A stretch of DNA of 64,000 nucleotides from contig NZ_JAJQKI010000008.1 of the NCBI RefSeq assembly GCF_023036475.1, forward strand, positions 62,001 through 126,000, given 5' to 3'. The notes under the pieces were generated by a model. It saw only the letters and a list, made by a program, of their open reading frames with translations, was not told where the DNA came from and searched no databases. The position numbers and the translations under genes were made by a program. Below are positions 15,877-25,795 of this stretch, one piece after another (position 1 is the first letter of the stretch; each line of letters opens with the position of its first letter). Source of the DNA: Bacillus pinisoli. GTDB lineage: Bacteria; Bacillota; Bacilli; Bacillales; SA4.

Positions 15877-16545
15877 ATGAAATCAAAATTTATCCTAATT
15901 TTAGCCATCGTCATGGGGATTATGACAACGTTCTTATTTTTTAATTATATGAAGAAGTTTGATACCGAAATGGCCATTAGTGAAAGCATGATTGATATTG
16001 TGGTCGCAAAAGAAAAAATTGTGGCTAACACGAAGTTACATGCCAATTTACTAGAAGTGAGATCGGTTCCGGAAAAAGGGGTGCATCCTCAGGCGATTAA
16101 AGAAATGTCAGAGCTTGAAGGATTATATGTAACGTCCCCAATTGAAGCGGGTGAAGCGATTTTAGAGCATCGTGTTCAATCAGCTATTGAAGAGAATCTG
16201 TTCGTTTCTCGAAAAGTGAGTGAAGGACATAGAGCAGTATCAATCGGTGTCGATTTCGTCCAATCTGTCTCTACGCTCATTGAGCCTGAAGATTATGTGG
16301 ATGTTGTATTCAGTGAAGTAGTGAGTACTAACCCGACAACGATTCAGACAGAACAAATATTAAGTCGAGTCCGTGTACTCGCAGTAGGGACAAAGATGGT
16401 ACCAAAAACCGATGAGAGTGAAGAATATGTGGAGTATACATCGGTTACGTTAGAACTGAAGCCGGAAGATGCGGTGACGGTGATCAATGCATCAGAACGA
16501 GGAAACATTCAATTTACCTTAAATAGTAAAGTGGCAACAAAATAA
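15877..16545 (+). CDS. cpaB: CpaB/RcpC pilus assembly protein
   Basis: This 222-residue protein has an N-terminal membrane helix and an SAF domain at about residues 40-105 (VVAKEKIVANTKLHANLLEVRSVP, then SPIEAGEAI), followed by the RcpC domain with SIGVDFVQSVSTLIEPEDYVDVVF. In Gram-negatives it works with the secretin; here no secretin is encoded, so it may act at the cell wall. Confidence 0.9.
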   Translation: MKSKFILILAIVMGIMTTFLFFNYMKKFDTEMAISESMIDIVVAKEKIVANTKLHANLLEVRSVPEKGVHPQAIKEMSELEGLYVTSPIEAGEAILEHRVQSAIEENLFVSRKVSEGHRAVSIGVDFVQSVSTLIEPEDYVDVVFSEVVSTNPTTIQTEQILSRVRVLAVGTKMVPKTDESEEYVEYTSVTLELKPEDAVTVINASERGNIQFTLNSKVATK

Positions 16546-16587
16546 TACCCTGAGGAATGGTGTAGAAAGAAAGTGGGGGTGAGTCAG

Positions 16588-17418
16588 ATGAGTGAGGAAA
16601 AAGGACAAAAGCGTGGCGAATTTATAGCGATATGTAGTGCGAAGGGCGGGGTTGGTCGAACGTTATTGACCGTTAACCTTGCTGTTGCACTTTGTAAAAA
16701 GAATATAAGAATCAGTGTTCTAGATGGCGATTTTCAGTTCGGGGATGTCAGTCTTGCGATGGACTTGCAATCTACGTTTACGATTAAAGATGTCATTCAA
16801 GAATTGAATCGATTAGATGAATATACACTCGCGAGTTATCTCAGCCATCATGAGAGTGGGGTAAAAGTATTATCTGCTCCTGAACAACCAGAATATGCTG
16901 ATTTAGTGACGGAGGAAGCGTTAGAAAAGATTATCCCACTCATGCTAACTCAGAATGAATATACCATTGCCGATACTGGGGTAGGTTTAACTGATAAATC
17001 CCTTTCTCTATTAGAAAAGGCTGATCAAATTCTACTTGTGACCAATTTAGAAATGGCAACGTTAAAAAATACGAAGCTCATGTTAGAAACATTGGACAAG
17101 CTTGAGTTACGAGATAAAGTTCGATTAGTCGTCAATCGTGCGACGATGGAGAGTGTCATTCAAGCCGCAGATGTCCCGGACATACTTGGTGAAGAAGATC
17201 CGATTTATATTCCTAATGATTTTCAAATATCATCTCAGTCTTTGAATATCGGGATACCGTTTGTGATTAATCAAGGAAAAACAGAACTAGCTAAATCGAT
17301 TTTTAAAATGGCGGAACAAATTTCTTCTCGCCGTGAAATTACGATGATTAAAAAGAAAGAACCATCTTTTCTGACAAAGATGTTTAATCGAAAGCGTGTG
17401 AAGGAGGGAACCGAATGA
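16588..17418 (+). CDS. tadZ: TadZ/CpaE-like MinD-family ATPase
   Basis: This 276-residue protein starts best at 16588 (ggggtgag site). It has a deviant Walker A CSAKGGVGRT, where the first signature lysine is present but the usual second lysine is Arg, as in some atypical TadZ proteins. DGDFQFGDVSLAMDL and DTGVGLTD follow. TadZ proteins localise the pilus machine. It overlaps tadA by 4 bases. Confidence 0.88.
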   Translation: MSEEKGQKRGEFIAICSAKGGVGRTLLTVNLAVALCKKNIRISVLDGDFQFGDVSLAMDLQSTFTIKDVIQELNRLDEYTLASYLSHHESGVKVLSAPEQPEYADLVTEEALEKIIPLMLTQNEYTIADTGVGLTDKSLSLLEKADQILLVTNLEMATLKNTKLMLETLDKLELRDKVRLVVNRATMESVIQAADVPDILGEEDPIYIPNDFQISSQSLNIGIPFVINQGKTELAKSIFKMAEQISSRREITMIKKKEPSFLTKMFNRKRVKEGTE

Positions 17419-18848
17419 GTCTATTAAAAAAGCTTGAAGAAAAAAACAAACATACAATGGACTCTTCCGGCGAGGAAGTGGTAGAGGAAGTTTCACAACC
17501 TAAGAAGGATATTATATCTACTCTGCGTGAATCCAGAAGGACAGAAACGGTTCAAACGACGACTCCTCAAAAACCGAAACAACAACCTGTTAATAAGCAT
17601 CAAGAATTAAAAAGCCTTCTTCATAAACAAATCCTTTCTGAGATGAAGGATGACAATGTAGAGGAAATCATTCCTAAGCTAGATGCAATGGCGATTGAGA
17701 TAATGAAAGAAGATGAGTCGTTTCGAGGGAAAATTGACCGTAAGAAAGTAGTCGAAGAACTCATCAATGATTTAACAGGTTTTGGACCGATTAATCCATT
17801 ATTAATGGATGAAGAGGTAACAGAGGTAATGGTAAATGGTCCAAACCAAGTATACGCCGAGCGAAAAGGGAAGTTAGAGTTAACAGGCATCCAATTTCGT
17901 GACAATGAACATGTCATGAATGTAATTGAAAAGATTGTATCTCCGATTGGTCGCCGTATTGATGAGAGCAGTCCCATGGTAGATGCTAGATTACCTGATG
18001 GATCTCGTGTAAATGCGATTATTCCACCCCTTGCTTTGAATGGACCAACGATTACCATTCGTAAGTTCGCTAAAGACCCTTACACAATAGAAGATTTAAT
18101 TCGTTTTGGTACGGTGACAAGGGATATGGCCATTTTCCTTGAAGCGTGTGTAAAAGCAAATTTAAACATTTTTGTTAGTGGTGGAACTGGCTCTGGGAAA
18201 ACAACGACACTGAATGTACTTTCAAACTTTATCCCGCATGATCAGCGAATTGTGACGATTGAGGATGCGGCAGAATTACAGCTTGGTCAGGATCATGTTA
18301 TTTCGCTTGAATCACGACCGCCGAACATTGAGGGTAAAGGAGCTATTCAGATTCGTGACCTCGTGCGAAATTCTTTGCGTATGCGTCCAGATCGCATCGT
18401 CATTGGGGAGGTTCGTGGAGGAGAGGCACTCGATATGCTTCAAGCGATGAATACAGGACATGATGGCTCACTTGCTACAGGTCACTCTAACAGTCCAAGG
18501 GATATGATTGCTAGACTTGAAACGATGGTGTTACTTGCCGGTGTGGATTTACCTGTGCGAGCGATTCGTGAACAAATTGCAGGAGCGGTGGACCTCATCA
18601 TCCAACAATCTCGTCTAAAAGATGGAACGAGAAGGATTGTAAATATCACCGAAGTTCAAGGACTAGAAGGGGATGTCATTGTTCTTCAAGACATTTTTTC
18701 ATATCGTCAAGACGGTGTCGGTCACGATGGAAAAATTATTGGGAAGCTTATACCAACTGGTGTACGACCTAAGTTTTATGAACAACTAGAAACGTCGGGC
18801 ATTCATATTCCAGCAAGTGTATTTATTGAAGATGAGGAGTGGAGTTAA
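17415..18848 (+). CDS. tadA: TadA/CpaF secretion ATPase
   Basis: The 477-residue hexameric ATPase drives pilus assembly. Walker A is SGGTGSGKTTT near residue 256, the Asp box DAAELQL follows, and Walker B is RIVIGEVRGGEALDML near 326, with the His box GHSNSP. The N-terminal 90 residues are a charged, poorly conserved extension. It overlaps tadZ at its start and touches tadB at its stop. Confidence 0.95.
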   Translation: MSLLKKLEEKNKHTMDSSGEEVVEEVSQPKKDIISTLRESRRTETVQTTTPQKPKQQPVNKHQELKSLLHKQILSEMKDDNVEEIIPKLDAMAIEIMKEDESFRGKIDRKKVVEELINDLTGFGPINPLLMDEEVTEVMVNGPNQVYAERKGKLELTGIQFRDNEHVMNVIEKIVSPIGRRIDESSPMVDARLPDGSRVNAIIPPLALNGPTITIRKFAKDPYTIEDLIRFGTVTRDMAIFLEACVKANLNIFVSGGTGSGKTTTLNVLSNFIPHDQRIVTIEDAAELQLGQDHVISLESRPPNIEGKGAIQIRDLVRNSLRMRPDRIVIGEVRGGEALDMLQAMNTGHDGSLATGHSNSPRDMIARLETMVLLAGVDLPVRAIREQIAGAVDLIIQQSRLKDGTRRIVNITEVQGLEGDVIVLQDIFSYRQDGVGHDGKIIGKLIPTGVRPKFYEQLETSGIHIPASVFIEDEEWS

Positions 18849-19810
18849 TGAAATGGTTTCTTCTCGCTCTAATTTTGTTTTCTTCCTTTTTATTTTTTAC
18901 CGCCATTCTCCAGTTCATCTTTTTATCAAATAGTAGATTAGAAAAACGAATGAAACACTACTTATCCGTTCAGGAAAAGAAGGGTCTCGATCGAAATAAA
19001 TTTAATTTAATGGTTCAAATGCAGGTAACAAAGCAAAAGATCCGAACGCAAGTCCTCACAAAGGACAAGAACAATCGATTAGAAGTCATGATTAGCCGAG
19101 CAGGCTTGCCTTTGAAGCCGGAAGAATATGTCCTCTTTCAATGGATTTTAACTGCATTTTTTGCAGGAGTTGCCTTTCTCATTTTTGGTCATATCGTGTT
19201 TGCCGTCCTAGGTGCCGTGACAGGGTTTCTTTTACCAAAATGGTTTTTAGGGAAAAAGCAAAAAGAAAGGTTACGTGCCTTTAATGATAGCTTGCCTGAT
19301 ATGATTACCACCATCGTAGGATCTCTACGGGCCGGTTTTAGTTTTCCACAAGCCTTAAAAACGGTGGTAGAAGAAGCGAATAATCCGATTAAAGAAGAGA
19401 TGGAAACGGTACTACGTGAAATGCAGTATGGAAGCAGTATTGAAGATGCTATGCACGGTTTAAAGGATCGGATGCCTTCTGAAGACTTAGACTTAATGAT
19501 TCAAGCTATTTTGATTCAACGACAAGTTGGAGGAAATCTAGCAACCGTTTTAGACAAAATTGTGGAGACGATTAGAGACCGTACAAAGATTCAGCGACAA
19601 ATCGTCACGTTAACCGCTCAAGGAAGGCTGTCTGGCATTGTCATTGGTCTATTACCTATCATTTTAGGATGTGTGCTTTATTTAATTGAACCTACTTATA
19701 TTGGTACGCTTTTTACGAATGTGATTGGTATCATTATGCTAACGGTAGGTGCGATCTCTAGTTTAATTGGATTTGTATTTATACGAAAATTAACGTCAAT
19801 TGAGGTGTAA
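18848..19810 (+). CDS. tadB: TadB inner-membrane platform protein
   Basis: This 320-residue protein has two N-terminal and two C-terminal helices around a type II secretion F domain (LPDMITTIVGSLRAGFSFPQAL near residue 145). The ATG at 18848 shares a base with the tadA stop and has gaggag 8 bases upstream. Confidence 0.92.
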   Translation: MKWFLLALILFSSFLFFTAILQFIFLSNSRLEKRMKHYLSVQEKKGLDRNKFNLMVQMQVTKQKIRTQVLTKDKNNRLEVMISRAGLPLKPEEYVLFQWILTAFFAGVAFLIFGHIVFAVLGAVTGFLLPKWFLGKKQKERLRAFNDSLPDMITTIVGSLRAGFSFPQALKTVVEEANNPIKEEMETVLREMQYGSSIEDAMHGLKDRMPSEDLDLMIQAILIQRQVGGNLATVLDKIVETIRDRTKIQRQIVTLTAQGRLSGIVIGLLPIILGCVLYLIEPTYIGTLFTNVIGIIMLTVGAISSLIGFVFIRKLTSIEV

Positions 19811-19812
19811 CC

Positions 19813-20736
19813 ATGTTATATTTCACCTTTTTCTTAACGATTACTTTCTTTATATATTTTATTTTTATCTTCCAAAAAGAACGCAGAGATGTGGTGAAAA
19901 GGAGATTAGCGCTTTTTTCAGATCGAACGGATTTACAAGGGGTGGAGGAACAAGAGGAATCTGAAAAACGGGAAGGACTTGTAAAGCGAGGGCTTCAGTA
20001 TCTGTGGAAAGAGTTTAAACGGAGCTTTAAACAGAAGCTACCAGGTGAGAAGGAAGCTAAGATCGAAATCAAGTTGCTACAAGCAGGAAACCCATTTGGC
20101 ATGACACCAGTTGAGTTCCGGTTATTACAAATCTCCCTGTTTATTTTGTTTCCAATTTTATTTATTGGGTACGGGGGATTGCTGAATTTTCATACGGGTG
20201 CCATTATTCTTCTATTTTTGCTATCGATTGTTTCAGCAATGTTCCTTCCTCATTTTTATTTGAAGCAAAAAATGAAACAACGTTATCATATGGCTATTCG
20301 TGAGCTACCAGATGTACTAGATTTGCTAACAGTTAGTCTAGAAGCGGGACTTGGATTTGACTCTGCCTTAAGTAAGCTTGTGTCTAAAAAAGAAGGCGTA
20401 CTCGCGGATGAATTTCACCGCTGTCTTGAGGAAATTCGTTTAGGAAAAACAAGAAGAGAAGCACTCTCTGGTGTGAGAGACCGCTTGGACGTAGACGAAA
20501 TTAAAATTTTAATCAGTAGTATCATTCAAGCTGAAAAACTCGGAATCGGAATGGTTCAAGTACTACGAATTCAATCTTCCGAGGTACGAGACCAACGAAA
20601 ACAACGCGCAGAAGAAGAGGCCATGAAAGCACCTATTAAGATGCTCTTCCCACTTGTGTTATTCATATTTCCTAGTATCTTTATCGTCTTGTTGGGGCCA
20701 GCTATTTTACAATTTATCGAAACGTTTAGCCAGTGA
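19813..20736 (+). CDS. tadC: TadC inner-membrane platform protein
   Basis: This 307-residue paralogue of TadB has the same F domain (LPDVLDLLTVSLEAGLGFDSALS near residue 165) and four helices. With TadB it forms the platform on which TadA works. It lies 2 bases after tadB and ends the operon before a terminator. Confidence 0.92.
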   Translation: MLYFTFFLTITFFIYFIFIFQKERRDVVKRRLALFSDRTDLQGVEEQEESEKREGLVKRGLQYLWKEFKRSFKQKLPGEKEAKIEIKLLQAGNPFGMTPVEFRLLQISLFILFPILFIGYGGLLNFHTGAIILLFLLSIVSAMFLPHFYLKQKMKQRYHMAIRELPDVLDLLTVSLEAGLGFDSALSKLVSKKEGVLADEFHRCLEEIRLGKTRREALSGVRDRLDVDEIKILISSIIQAEKLGIGMVQVLRIQSSEVRDQRKQRAEEEAMKAPIKMLFPLVLFIFPSIFIVLLGPAILQFIETFSQ

Positions 20737-20762
20737 TCTTTAGGGATTACTGGTTTTTTTGT
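20732..20762 (+). terminator. Terminator of the Tad operon
   Basis: ccagtgatc and ggattactgg pair imperfectly around tttag and are followed by TTTTTTT. Confidence 0.85.
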
Positions 20763-20848
20763 GTTAGTATGATTTTTTTATCTAGAAGGTATTCACGGTG
20801 ATTGTTTGGATAAAATACAATCATTGATAAAACAAGGAGGTTTAAAGA

Positions 20849-21082
20849 ATGTCTGAATTAGAACCAGTTGAATACGAAACAGGTACAGCTATCCGTGATT
20901 ACGATATTATTGACATTACAGCGACTGAAACCGGGTACGAGGTCACGCTTGATGTGAACTTAGACAGTGGGTACTCATTATCTAGAACGAAACTTGAACT
21001 ATCTAAGGAAGACTTAGAAGGGTACGAAACGAGTGAAGTAGAAGAAGGCATTAAGTATGCTTTAGGGTTTTTTAGTGAGTGA
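20849..21082 (+). CDS. Acidic 77-residue protein
   Basis: It has a strong aaggaggtttaaag site and no membrane segment. The composition is acidic with alternating beta-like stretches (YEVTLDVNLDSGYSL) and a C-terminal helix. I recognise no family. It stands alone between a terminator and a REP-like element. Confidence 0.6.
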   Translation: MSELEPVEYETGTAIRDYDIIDITATETGYEVTLDVNLDSGYSLSRTKLELSKEDLEGYETSEVEEGIKYALGFFSE

Positions 21083-21140
21083 TTCGACAAAATTCGGGTG
21101 GTGCCTGGCACTTGTCGACTCTGTCGCCAAGTGCCAGGCC
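21082..21140. repeat. REP-like element, copy 1
   Basis: The tag TTCGACAAAATTCGGGTGG leads into a hairpin gcctggcacttg/caagtgccaggc. It directly follows the stop of the 77-residue gene. Confidence 0.85.
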
Positions 21141-21618
21141 TTTCTGTATATACAGGGAATAAATTGAAACCAGTTTTCAGGGACCTGTAAGGAGAAGTTT
21201 TTTTGCAAGGATTTGGAATGGTAGACTACCATAGAATAGAAACGAATCGTTATGTCTTAATGTACTAACTTTAAACTATATTAATGAAGTGTTTCATCAC
21301 TTTTTAGAAGAAGAGATTACAAGTTTTATGGTAGAGCCAGGTAATGAAAGATCCATTAGTTGATAGAGCGGGTAGGTTTTAGAAGAGATAGGGAATTTAG
21401 CGATCATTTTGGTAAATTATTATTTGAGTAAGTCTTTAGCTGAATCCGATGTGTGGGGAATAAAGTGGTGTCTTAATTCGTAATTGGTAAAAATTAATAA
21501 AAAGCTAATACTATTAGAAGATTTATGCATTAGCTTTTTATATGTTATAGTATAGGTTTGGTAGGCTCATTTCCTACTAACGGAATTAATTAATTTTTAT
21601 AACATACAAGGTGGTCAT
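21141..21618. other. Gene-free stretch with possible remnants
   Basis: No intact gene is seen. Short open segments such as HFLEEEITSFMVEPGNE (about 21295) and VLEEIGNLAIILVNYYLSKS (about 21378) look protein-like but are broken by stops. A hairpin aaaaagctaat/attagctttt lies at 21499-21540, before the SEC-C gene. Confidence 0.4.
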
Positions 21619-22821
21619 ATGAGTAACAAAATTAATAGACAACTAGAAAAACAAATGATGCAAGCCTTACAAAGGGTGAAAGATTTTAGTAGGCAACAGG
21701 AAGAGAAAGTAGATAAGAGGAACTGGGGACCTATTGATGTTCCGGTTGGTTTGCAGGAGGCTCTAAGTACTTATACGAAGATCGAATTGGATTCTATTAG
21801 AAAGAAACTAGAAATTAAAGGTGCTAGTAGCTTGAAAAAGGATCAGCTCATTACAGTACTACAAGAGAGCATTCCTCAGCATCTGGAGAGTGTTTGTCTC
21901 ACATGGGATAGTGAAAGATTTGATTTAGTGGCTAGTGTTGCTAGTAGTGGAGGCTATGTGAAGGCTCCGTATTTAGATAGTTTTCAAATAAGTTATCTTC
22001 GTGATAGCGGACTCGTCGTGACAGGATCTTTACATGGAGAGCGAATCCTTGCTGTTCCTGAAGAACTAATTAAACCTATCCTATCATTGAGAAATAATAT
22101 AGAAGTCAGAGCAAAAATAAAGCGTAATACGGAATGGGTTAGATTAACATACGGGTTATTACATTATTATGGAACCTTACGTGCAGATCAGATGTTTGAT
22201 ATGTTGGAAAAGTACATGAATGAAAAACTTGATCTAAGAGAGTATTTAAATGTAATTCATGATGCGAAAGCCTACAGTAAAGAAATTAAAATTGATGAGA
22301 CTGGCTTCTCCAATAGAAGAGTATTTGACCCAAAACAAGTAATTAAAGAACATGAAATGAGAAAAGGAGTTCCGTTTTATCCGTTTTCAAAGGAACAACT
22401 TCTCACAGCTGGAGAACCTGGATATATTGAGATCACTAAAAGCTTTCAGCAAGTTGTTAGCTTCCTTACCAAGCAATTTGAAATCAGTAAGGAGGATGCA
22501 GTTCTATATGTAAGTGAGTGTGTGTTTGCGGCAAGGAGTGGTGCCAGCCTCAATAGTGTCATTCAGTATTTAGCCAATCTAATAAAGATTGACAGTGAGG
22601 ACACTTTCCAAGCCTTAACCAATCACATTATCTACTTAATGAATAACACGAAACAATGGTATCTTAAAGGTCATACCTCCATGGAGTTAAAGGAGCAGAA
22701 ACCATCAAATCAACAAACCAACCAATTAAGTAATCCTTCTAGTACAACAGAAGAGAAGATTGGTAGGAACGATCCGTGCCCATGTGGAAGTGGCAAGAAG
22801 TACAAAAAATGCTGCGGCTGA
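21619..22821 (+). CDS. SEC-C motif protein
   Basis: This 400-residue protein ends with a complete SEC-C zinc motif ([18 protein letters not shown]), the same metal-binding tail found in SecA. Near residue 45 the sequence [21 protein letters not shown] resembles a SAP or Rho-N helix-extended-loop fold. The middle has no recognised domain. SEC-C tails bind zinc or iron and may contact ribosomes. A gtggtcat site precedes the ATG; a strong terminator follows. Confidence 0.8.
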   Translation: MSNKINRQLEKQMMQALQRVKDFSRQQEEKVDKRNWGPIDVPVGLQEALSTYTKIELDSIRKKLEIKGASSLKKDQLITVLQESIPQHLESVCLTWDSERFDLVASVASSGGYVKAPYLDSFQISYLRDSGLVVTGSLHGERILAVPEELIKPILSLRNNIEVRAKIKRNTEWVRLTYGLLHYYGTLRADQMFDMLEKYMNEKLDLREYLNVIHDAKAYSKEIKIDETGFSNRRVFDPKQVIKEHEMRKGVPFYPFSKEQLLTAGEPGYIEITKSFQQVVSFLTKQFEISKEDAVLYVSECVFAARSGASLNSVIQYLANLIKIDSEDTFQALTNHIIYLMNNTKQWYLKGHTSMELKEQKPSNQQTNQLSNPSSTTEEKIGRNDPCPCGSGKKYKKCCG

Positions 22822-22848
22822 TTCATGGGAACTCTATGGATTTTATAA

Positions 22849-22880
22849 GGCTCATCTACTTGCGTAGATGAGCCTTATTT
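22849..22880 (+). terminator. Terminator of the SEC-C gene
   Basis: aggctcatcta and tagatgagcct pair perfectly around cttgcg and are followed by TATTTG. Confidence 0.85.
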
Positions 22881-22882
22881 GT

Positions 22883-22932
22883 ATTCGACAAAATTCGGGC
22901 GGTGACAGGCACCAAGTCTTTGGTGCCTGTCC
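22883..22932. repeat. REP-like element, copy 2
   Basis: The tag (one base different, gggcggtg) is followed by gacaggcaccaa/ttggtgcctgtc. It directly abuts a terminator. Confidence 0.85.
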
Positions 22933-23104
22933 AACCATAAAACCTTGTGAGATCATTTTAAAACGTGGGTAGTTAATGGAAAAAAGGGTATTGGTGTAAC
23001 TAGCAAACGAGATTCCTGTTTTTAATGTTATCCCTTGTCGAAGTGGAATTAGTCACTACACTGATGAATATACATCTCTAGATGTTACGAATTAGGTGTA
23101 AGGT
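22933..23104. other. Intergenic, nothing recognised
   Basis: Lies between two REP-like copies; no gene or clear signal is seen on either strand. Confidence 0.4.
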
Positions 23105-23150
23105 ATTCGACAAAATTCGGGTGGTGCCTGTCACCGAGCCGGTGACAGGA
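23105..23150. repeat. REP-like element, copy 3
   Basis: The tag is followed by the short hairpin cctgtcacc/ggtgacagg around gagcc. Confidence 0.85.
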
Positions 23151-23342
23151 TACTTAAGTAAATATAAATTATCGTAATATTATAAACTACTATAAAACTA
23201 CTAAACTTCATAAAAAATAACTTTGAAAAGTAATTATAGTTGTGTTAATATACATCTAGTCGTATGAAAATGTACTAATATTTTTACCGGAAATCGGGGA
23301 AATTATTAGTGATAAAGTAATTGAATCGGAGGTATGGGTATA

Positions 23343-24158
23343 ATGAAAAAGAAGTTTTTAAGTATAACTTTTATGGTAGGTCTATTAGTTGCTTTATTGG
23401 CAGCTTGTGGTACAGGAGCTAATGAAGGGGCAGAGCAGGGTACAACTAACGGTAACGGTGAACAAGCAGAGTCAGGTAAGAAGCTTGTCATGGGTACATC
23501 TGCTGATTATCCACCATTTGAATATATTGATACAAAGCAAGGTGGAGACATTATCGGATTTGATATCGACTTAGTTAATTATATTGCGAAAGAATTAGGC
23601 TATGAGATTGAAATTAAGGATATTGCTTTTGACGGCTTAATTGGTGCTTTACAAGCGGACCGTGTTGATTTTGTTGCATCTAGTATGTCAGCAACTGAAG
23701 AACGTGCTAAGAATGTTGATTTTTCAGTAACGTATTATACTTCTGGGGAAATGATCATTGTTAGAAAAGGTGACGGTCTTGAGAAGGTTGAAGATTTAGT
23801 AGGCAAAAAGGTAGCTGTTCAATTAGGATCTATCCAAGAAGGAACGGCAGAAAGCTTAAAAGAAGAATTAGGAGATCTAGAGGTTGTAAAATTGAACAAG
23901 GTTCCTGAGCTTATTCAAGAATTAAAGTCGAACCGTATCGATGGAGTCATTTTAGACCAAACGGTTGCAGAAGGTTATGTAAACCAGTTTGATGATCTAA
24001 CAGGTATTCAACTAGCGGTAGACGCAGCAGGTACAGCTATTGCTTTCCCTAAGGGTAGTGAATTAGTGGAGGAGTTCAATGGAGTCATTGAAAAAATGAA
24101 AGAGAATGGAGAACTCGATAAGCTTGTTCAAAAATGGCTAGCTGGAGAAGGGCAATAA
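23343..24158 (+). CDS. artP: Amino-acid ABC transporter binding lipoprotein
   Basis: The product has a lipoprotein signal with lipobox LLAAC near residue 22, then a low-complexity G/N/E linker and a type 3 solute-binding domain. The segments TSADYPPFEY, GFDIDLVNYIAKELGY and VAVQLGSIQEGTA match the B. subtilis ArtP (YqiX) type, so arginine is the likely substrate. The start at 23343 fits ggagg 10 bases upstream; 23334 is too close. Permease and ATPase genes follow at once. Confidence 0.85.
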   Translation: MKKKFLSITFMVGLLVALLAACGTGANEGAEQGTTNGNGEQAESGKKLVMGTSADYPPFEYIDTKQGGDIIGFDIDLVNYIAKELGYEIEIKDIAFDGLIGALQADRVDFVASSMSATEERAKNVDFSVTYYTSGEMIIVRKGDGLEKVEDLVGKKVAVQLGSIQEGTAESLKEELGDLEVVKLNKVPELIQELKSNRIDGVILDQTVAEGYVNQFDDLTGIQLAVDAAGTAIAFPKGSELVEEFNGVIEKMKENGELDKLVQKWLAGEGQ

Positions 24159-24186
24159 TAAGAGTATATAGAAATGAGGTGTGGGC

Positions 24187-24846
24187 ATGAATTTGGACTT
24201 TCCCCAAATCGTGCCTTCTATTCCGTTTATATTATATGGAATATGGGTAACGATCAAATTTGTTATTGTTTCGGCAATACTTGGTTTCTTCTTAGGAACA
24301 ATTTTAGCACTATTTAAAATTGGTAAATTTAAGGTGCTTAGATGGATCGCAGATGCTTATACATCTGTATTTAGAGGTACGCCACTTATTTTGCAATTAA
24401 TGATTATTTACTTTGCTGTACCACAGTTAACGGGATATAATATCTCAGCTTTCCTTGCAGGGATTCTAGCGTTTGGATTAAATTCCGGTGCTTATATTTC
24501 TGAAATTATTCGGGCGGGAATTCAAGCGGTAGATAAAGGACAAGTTGAAGCGGCAAAGGCATTAGGTGTTCCTTATCGTGCGATGATGATTGATATCATC
24601 ATGCCACAGGCAATGAAGAATATTTTACCTGCACTTATGAATGAATTTATTACCTTAACAAAAGAATCTGCACTAATCTCTACAATTGGAACTCTTGATA
24701 TTATGAGAAGAGCTCAAATTGTAGGTGCTGATACGTATCTATATTTTGAACCGTTTTTAGTGGCGGGTCTTATTTATTATCTAATGGTAGTTGGCTTAAC
24801 ACTCCTTGGAAAAGTAGTAGAAAGGAGATTGAAGCGCAGTGATTAA
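24187..24846 (+). CDS. artQ: Amino-acid ABC transporter permease
   Basis: This 219-residue HisM-type permease has about five helices and the EAA loop [22 protein letters not shown] near residue 120, which docks on the ATPase. The ATG at 24187 is preceded by gaggtgtg. Its end overlaps the ATPase start by 8 bases. Length and order equal the art operon of B. subtilis. Confidence 0.88.
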   Translation: MNLDFPQIVPSIPFILYGIWVTIKFVIVSAILGFFLGTILALFKIGKFKVLRWIADAYTSVFRGTPLILQLMIIYFAVPQLTGYNISAFLAGILAFGLNSGAYISEIIRAGIQAVDKGQVEAAKALGVPYRAMMIDIIMPQAMKNILPALMNEFITLTKESALISTIGTLDIMRRAQIVGADTYLYFEPFLVAGLIYYLMVVGLTLLGKVVERRLKRSD

Positions 24847-25561
24847 GGTAGAAAACTTATCAAAGTCATACGGAAAACTTGAGGTCCTAAAGGGGATTTC
24901 GACAACCATAGAAAAAGGTGAGGTTGTTACGATCATAGGTCCTTCTGGTTCAGGGAAATCAACGTTTCTCCGTTGTTTAAACTTATTAGAAGAACCAAGC
25001 GCAGGACAGATCTGGATTGGAGAAGATGAGATTACCAATCCAAAAACGAATATCATGAAAATCCGTCAAAAAATAGGAATGGTCTTTCAACATTTTTATT
25101 TATTTCCACACATGACGGTACTTGAAAATCTAACTTATGCTCCAATGAAGATTAAAGAAATCTCAAAGAGTGAAGCAGAGGCAAAAGCGATACAGTTACT
25201 AGAAAAAGTCGGTTTAAAAGAAAAAGCAAATGACTATCCAAACCGTCTATCTGGTGGACAAAAGCAGCGTGTCGCCATCGCTCGCGCATTGGCAATGGAG
25301 CCGGAAGCGATGCTCTTTGATGAACCAACCTCGGCACTAGACCCAGAAATGGTCAAAGAGGTGTTGAGCGTTATGAAGTCATTGGCAGGAACAGGGATGA
25401 CCATGGCCATCGTTACACATGAGATGGGATTTGCTCGCGAAGTAGCGGACAGAGTCATGTTCTTAGATGAAGGAAGACTTCTAGAAGAAGCAGATCCAGC
25501 AACATTCTTCTCTGCACCTAAAACCCAGCGTGCTAAGGAGTTCTTAGAGAAAATATTATAA
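24839..25561 (+). CDS. artR: Amino-acid ABC transporter ATPase
   Basis: The 240 residues carry Walker [10 protein letters not shown] near residue 32, the Q loop, the signature LSGGQKQR near 134, Walker [13 protein letters not shown] near 154 and the H loop. The GTG start has aaggag about 10 bases upstream inside the permease gene. It energises uptake by the preceding permease. A terminator follows. Confidence 0.93.
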   Translation: MIKVENLSKSYGKLEVLKGISTTIEKGEVVTIIGPSGSGKSTFLRCLNLLEEPSAGQIWIGEDEITNPKTNIMKIRQKIGMVFQHFYLFPHMTVLENLTYAPMKIKEISKSEAEAKAIQLLEKVGLKEKANDYPNRLSGGQKQRVAIARALAMEPEAMLFDEPTSALDPEMVKEVLSVMKSLAGTGMTMAIVTHEMGFAREVADRVMFLDEGRLLEEADPATFFSAPKTQRAKEFLEKIL

Positions 25562-25567
25562 TAGTTG

Positions 25568-25600
25568 AAGTCCGGAGATATAAGTCTCCGGGCTTTTTTT
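25568..25600 (+). terminator. Terminator of the art operon
   Basis: agtccggaga and tctccgggct pair around tataag and are followed by TTTTTTT. Confidence 0.9.
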
Positions 25601-25605
25601 GTGTG

Positions 25606-25658
25606 ATTCGACAAAATTCGGGTGGTGCCTGTCACCGGTCGAAGTGCGACCGGTGACA
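25606..25658. repeat. REP-like element, copy 4
   Basis: The tag is followed by tgtcaccggtcg/cgaccggtgaca around aagtg. It sits directly behind the art terminator. Confidence 0.85.
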
Positions 25659-25795
25659 AGAAGGGGTTGGGAAAATACTATAGAAATAGTAGTTATTAAA
25701 CCTATTTTTTATCGTCTATTTTCCCAATACAAGCATCTTCAAAATAATGGTAATATGTAATTGGCTAGCCACCTATTATAATACGGGAGGGTACA

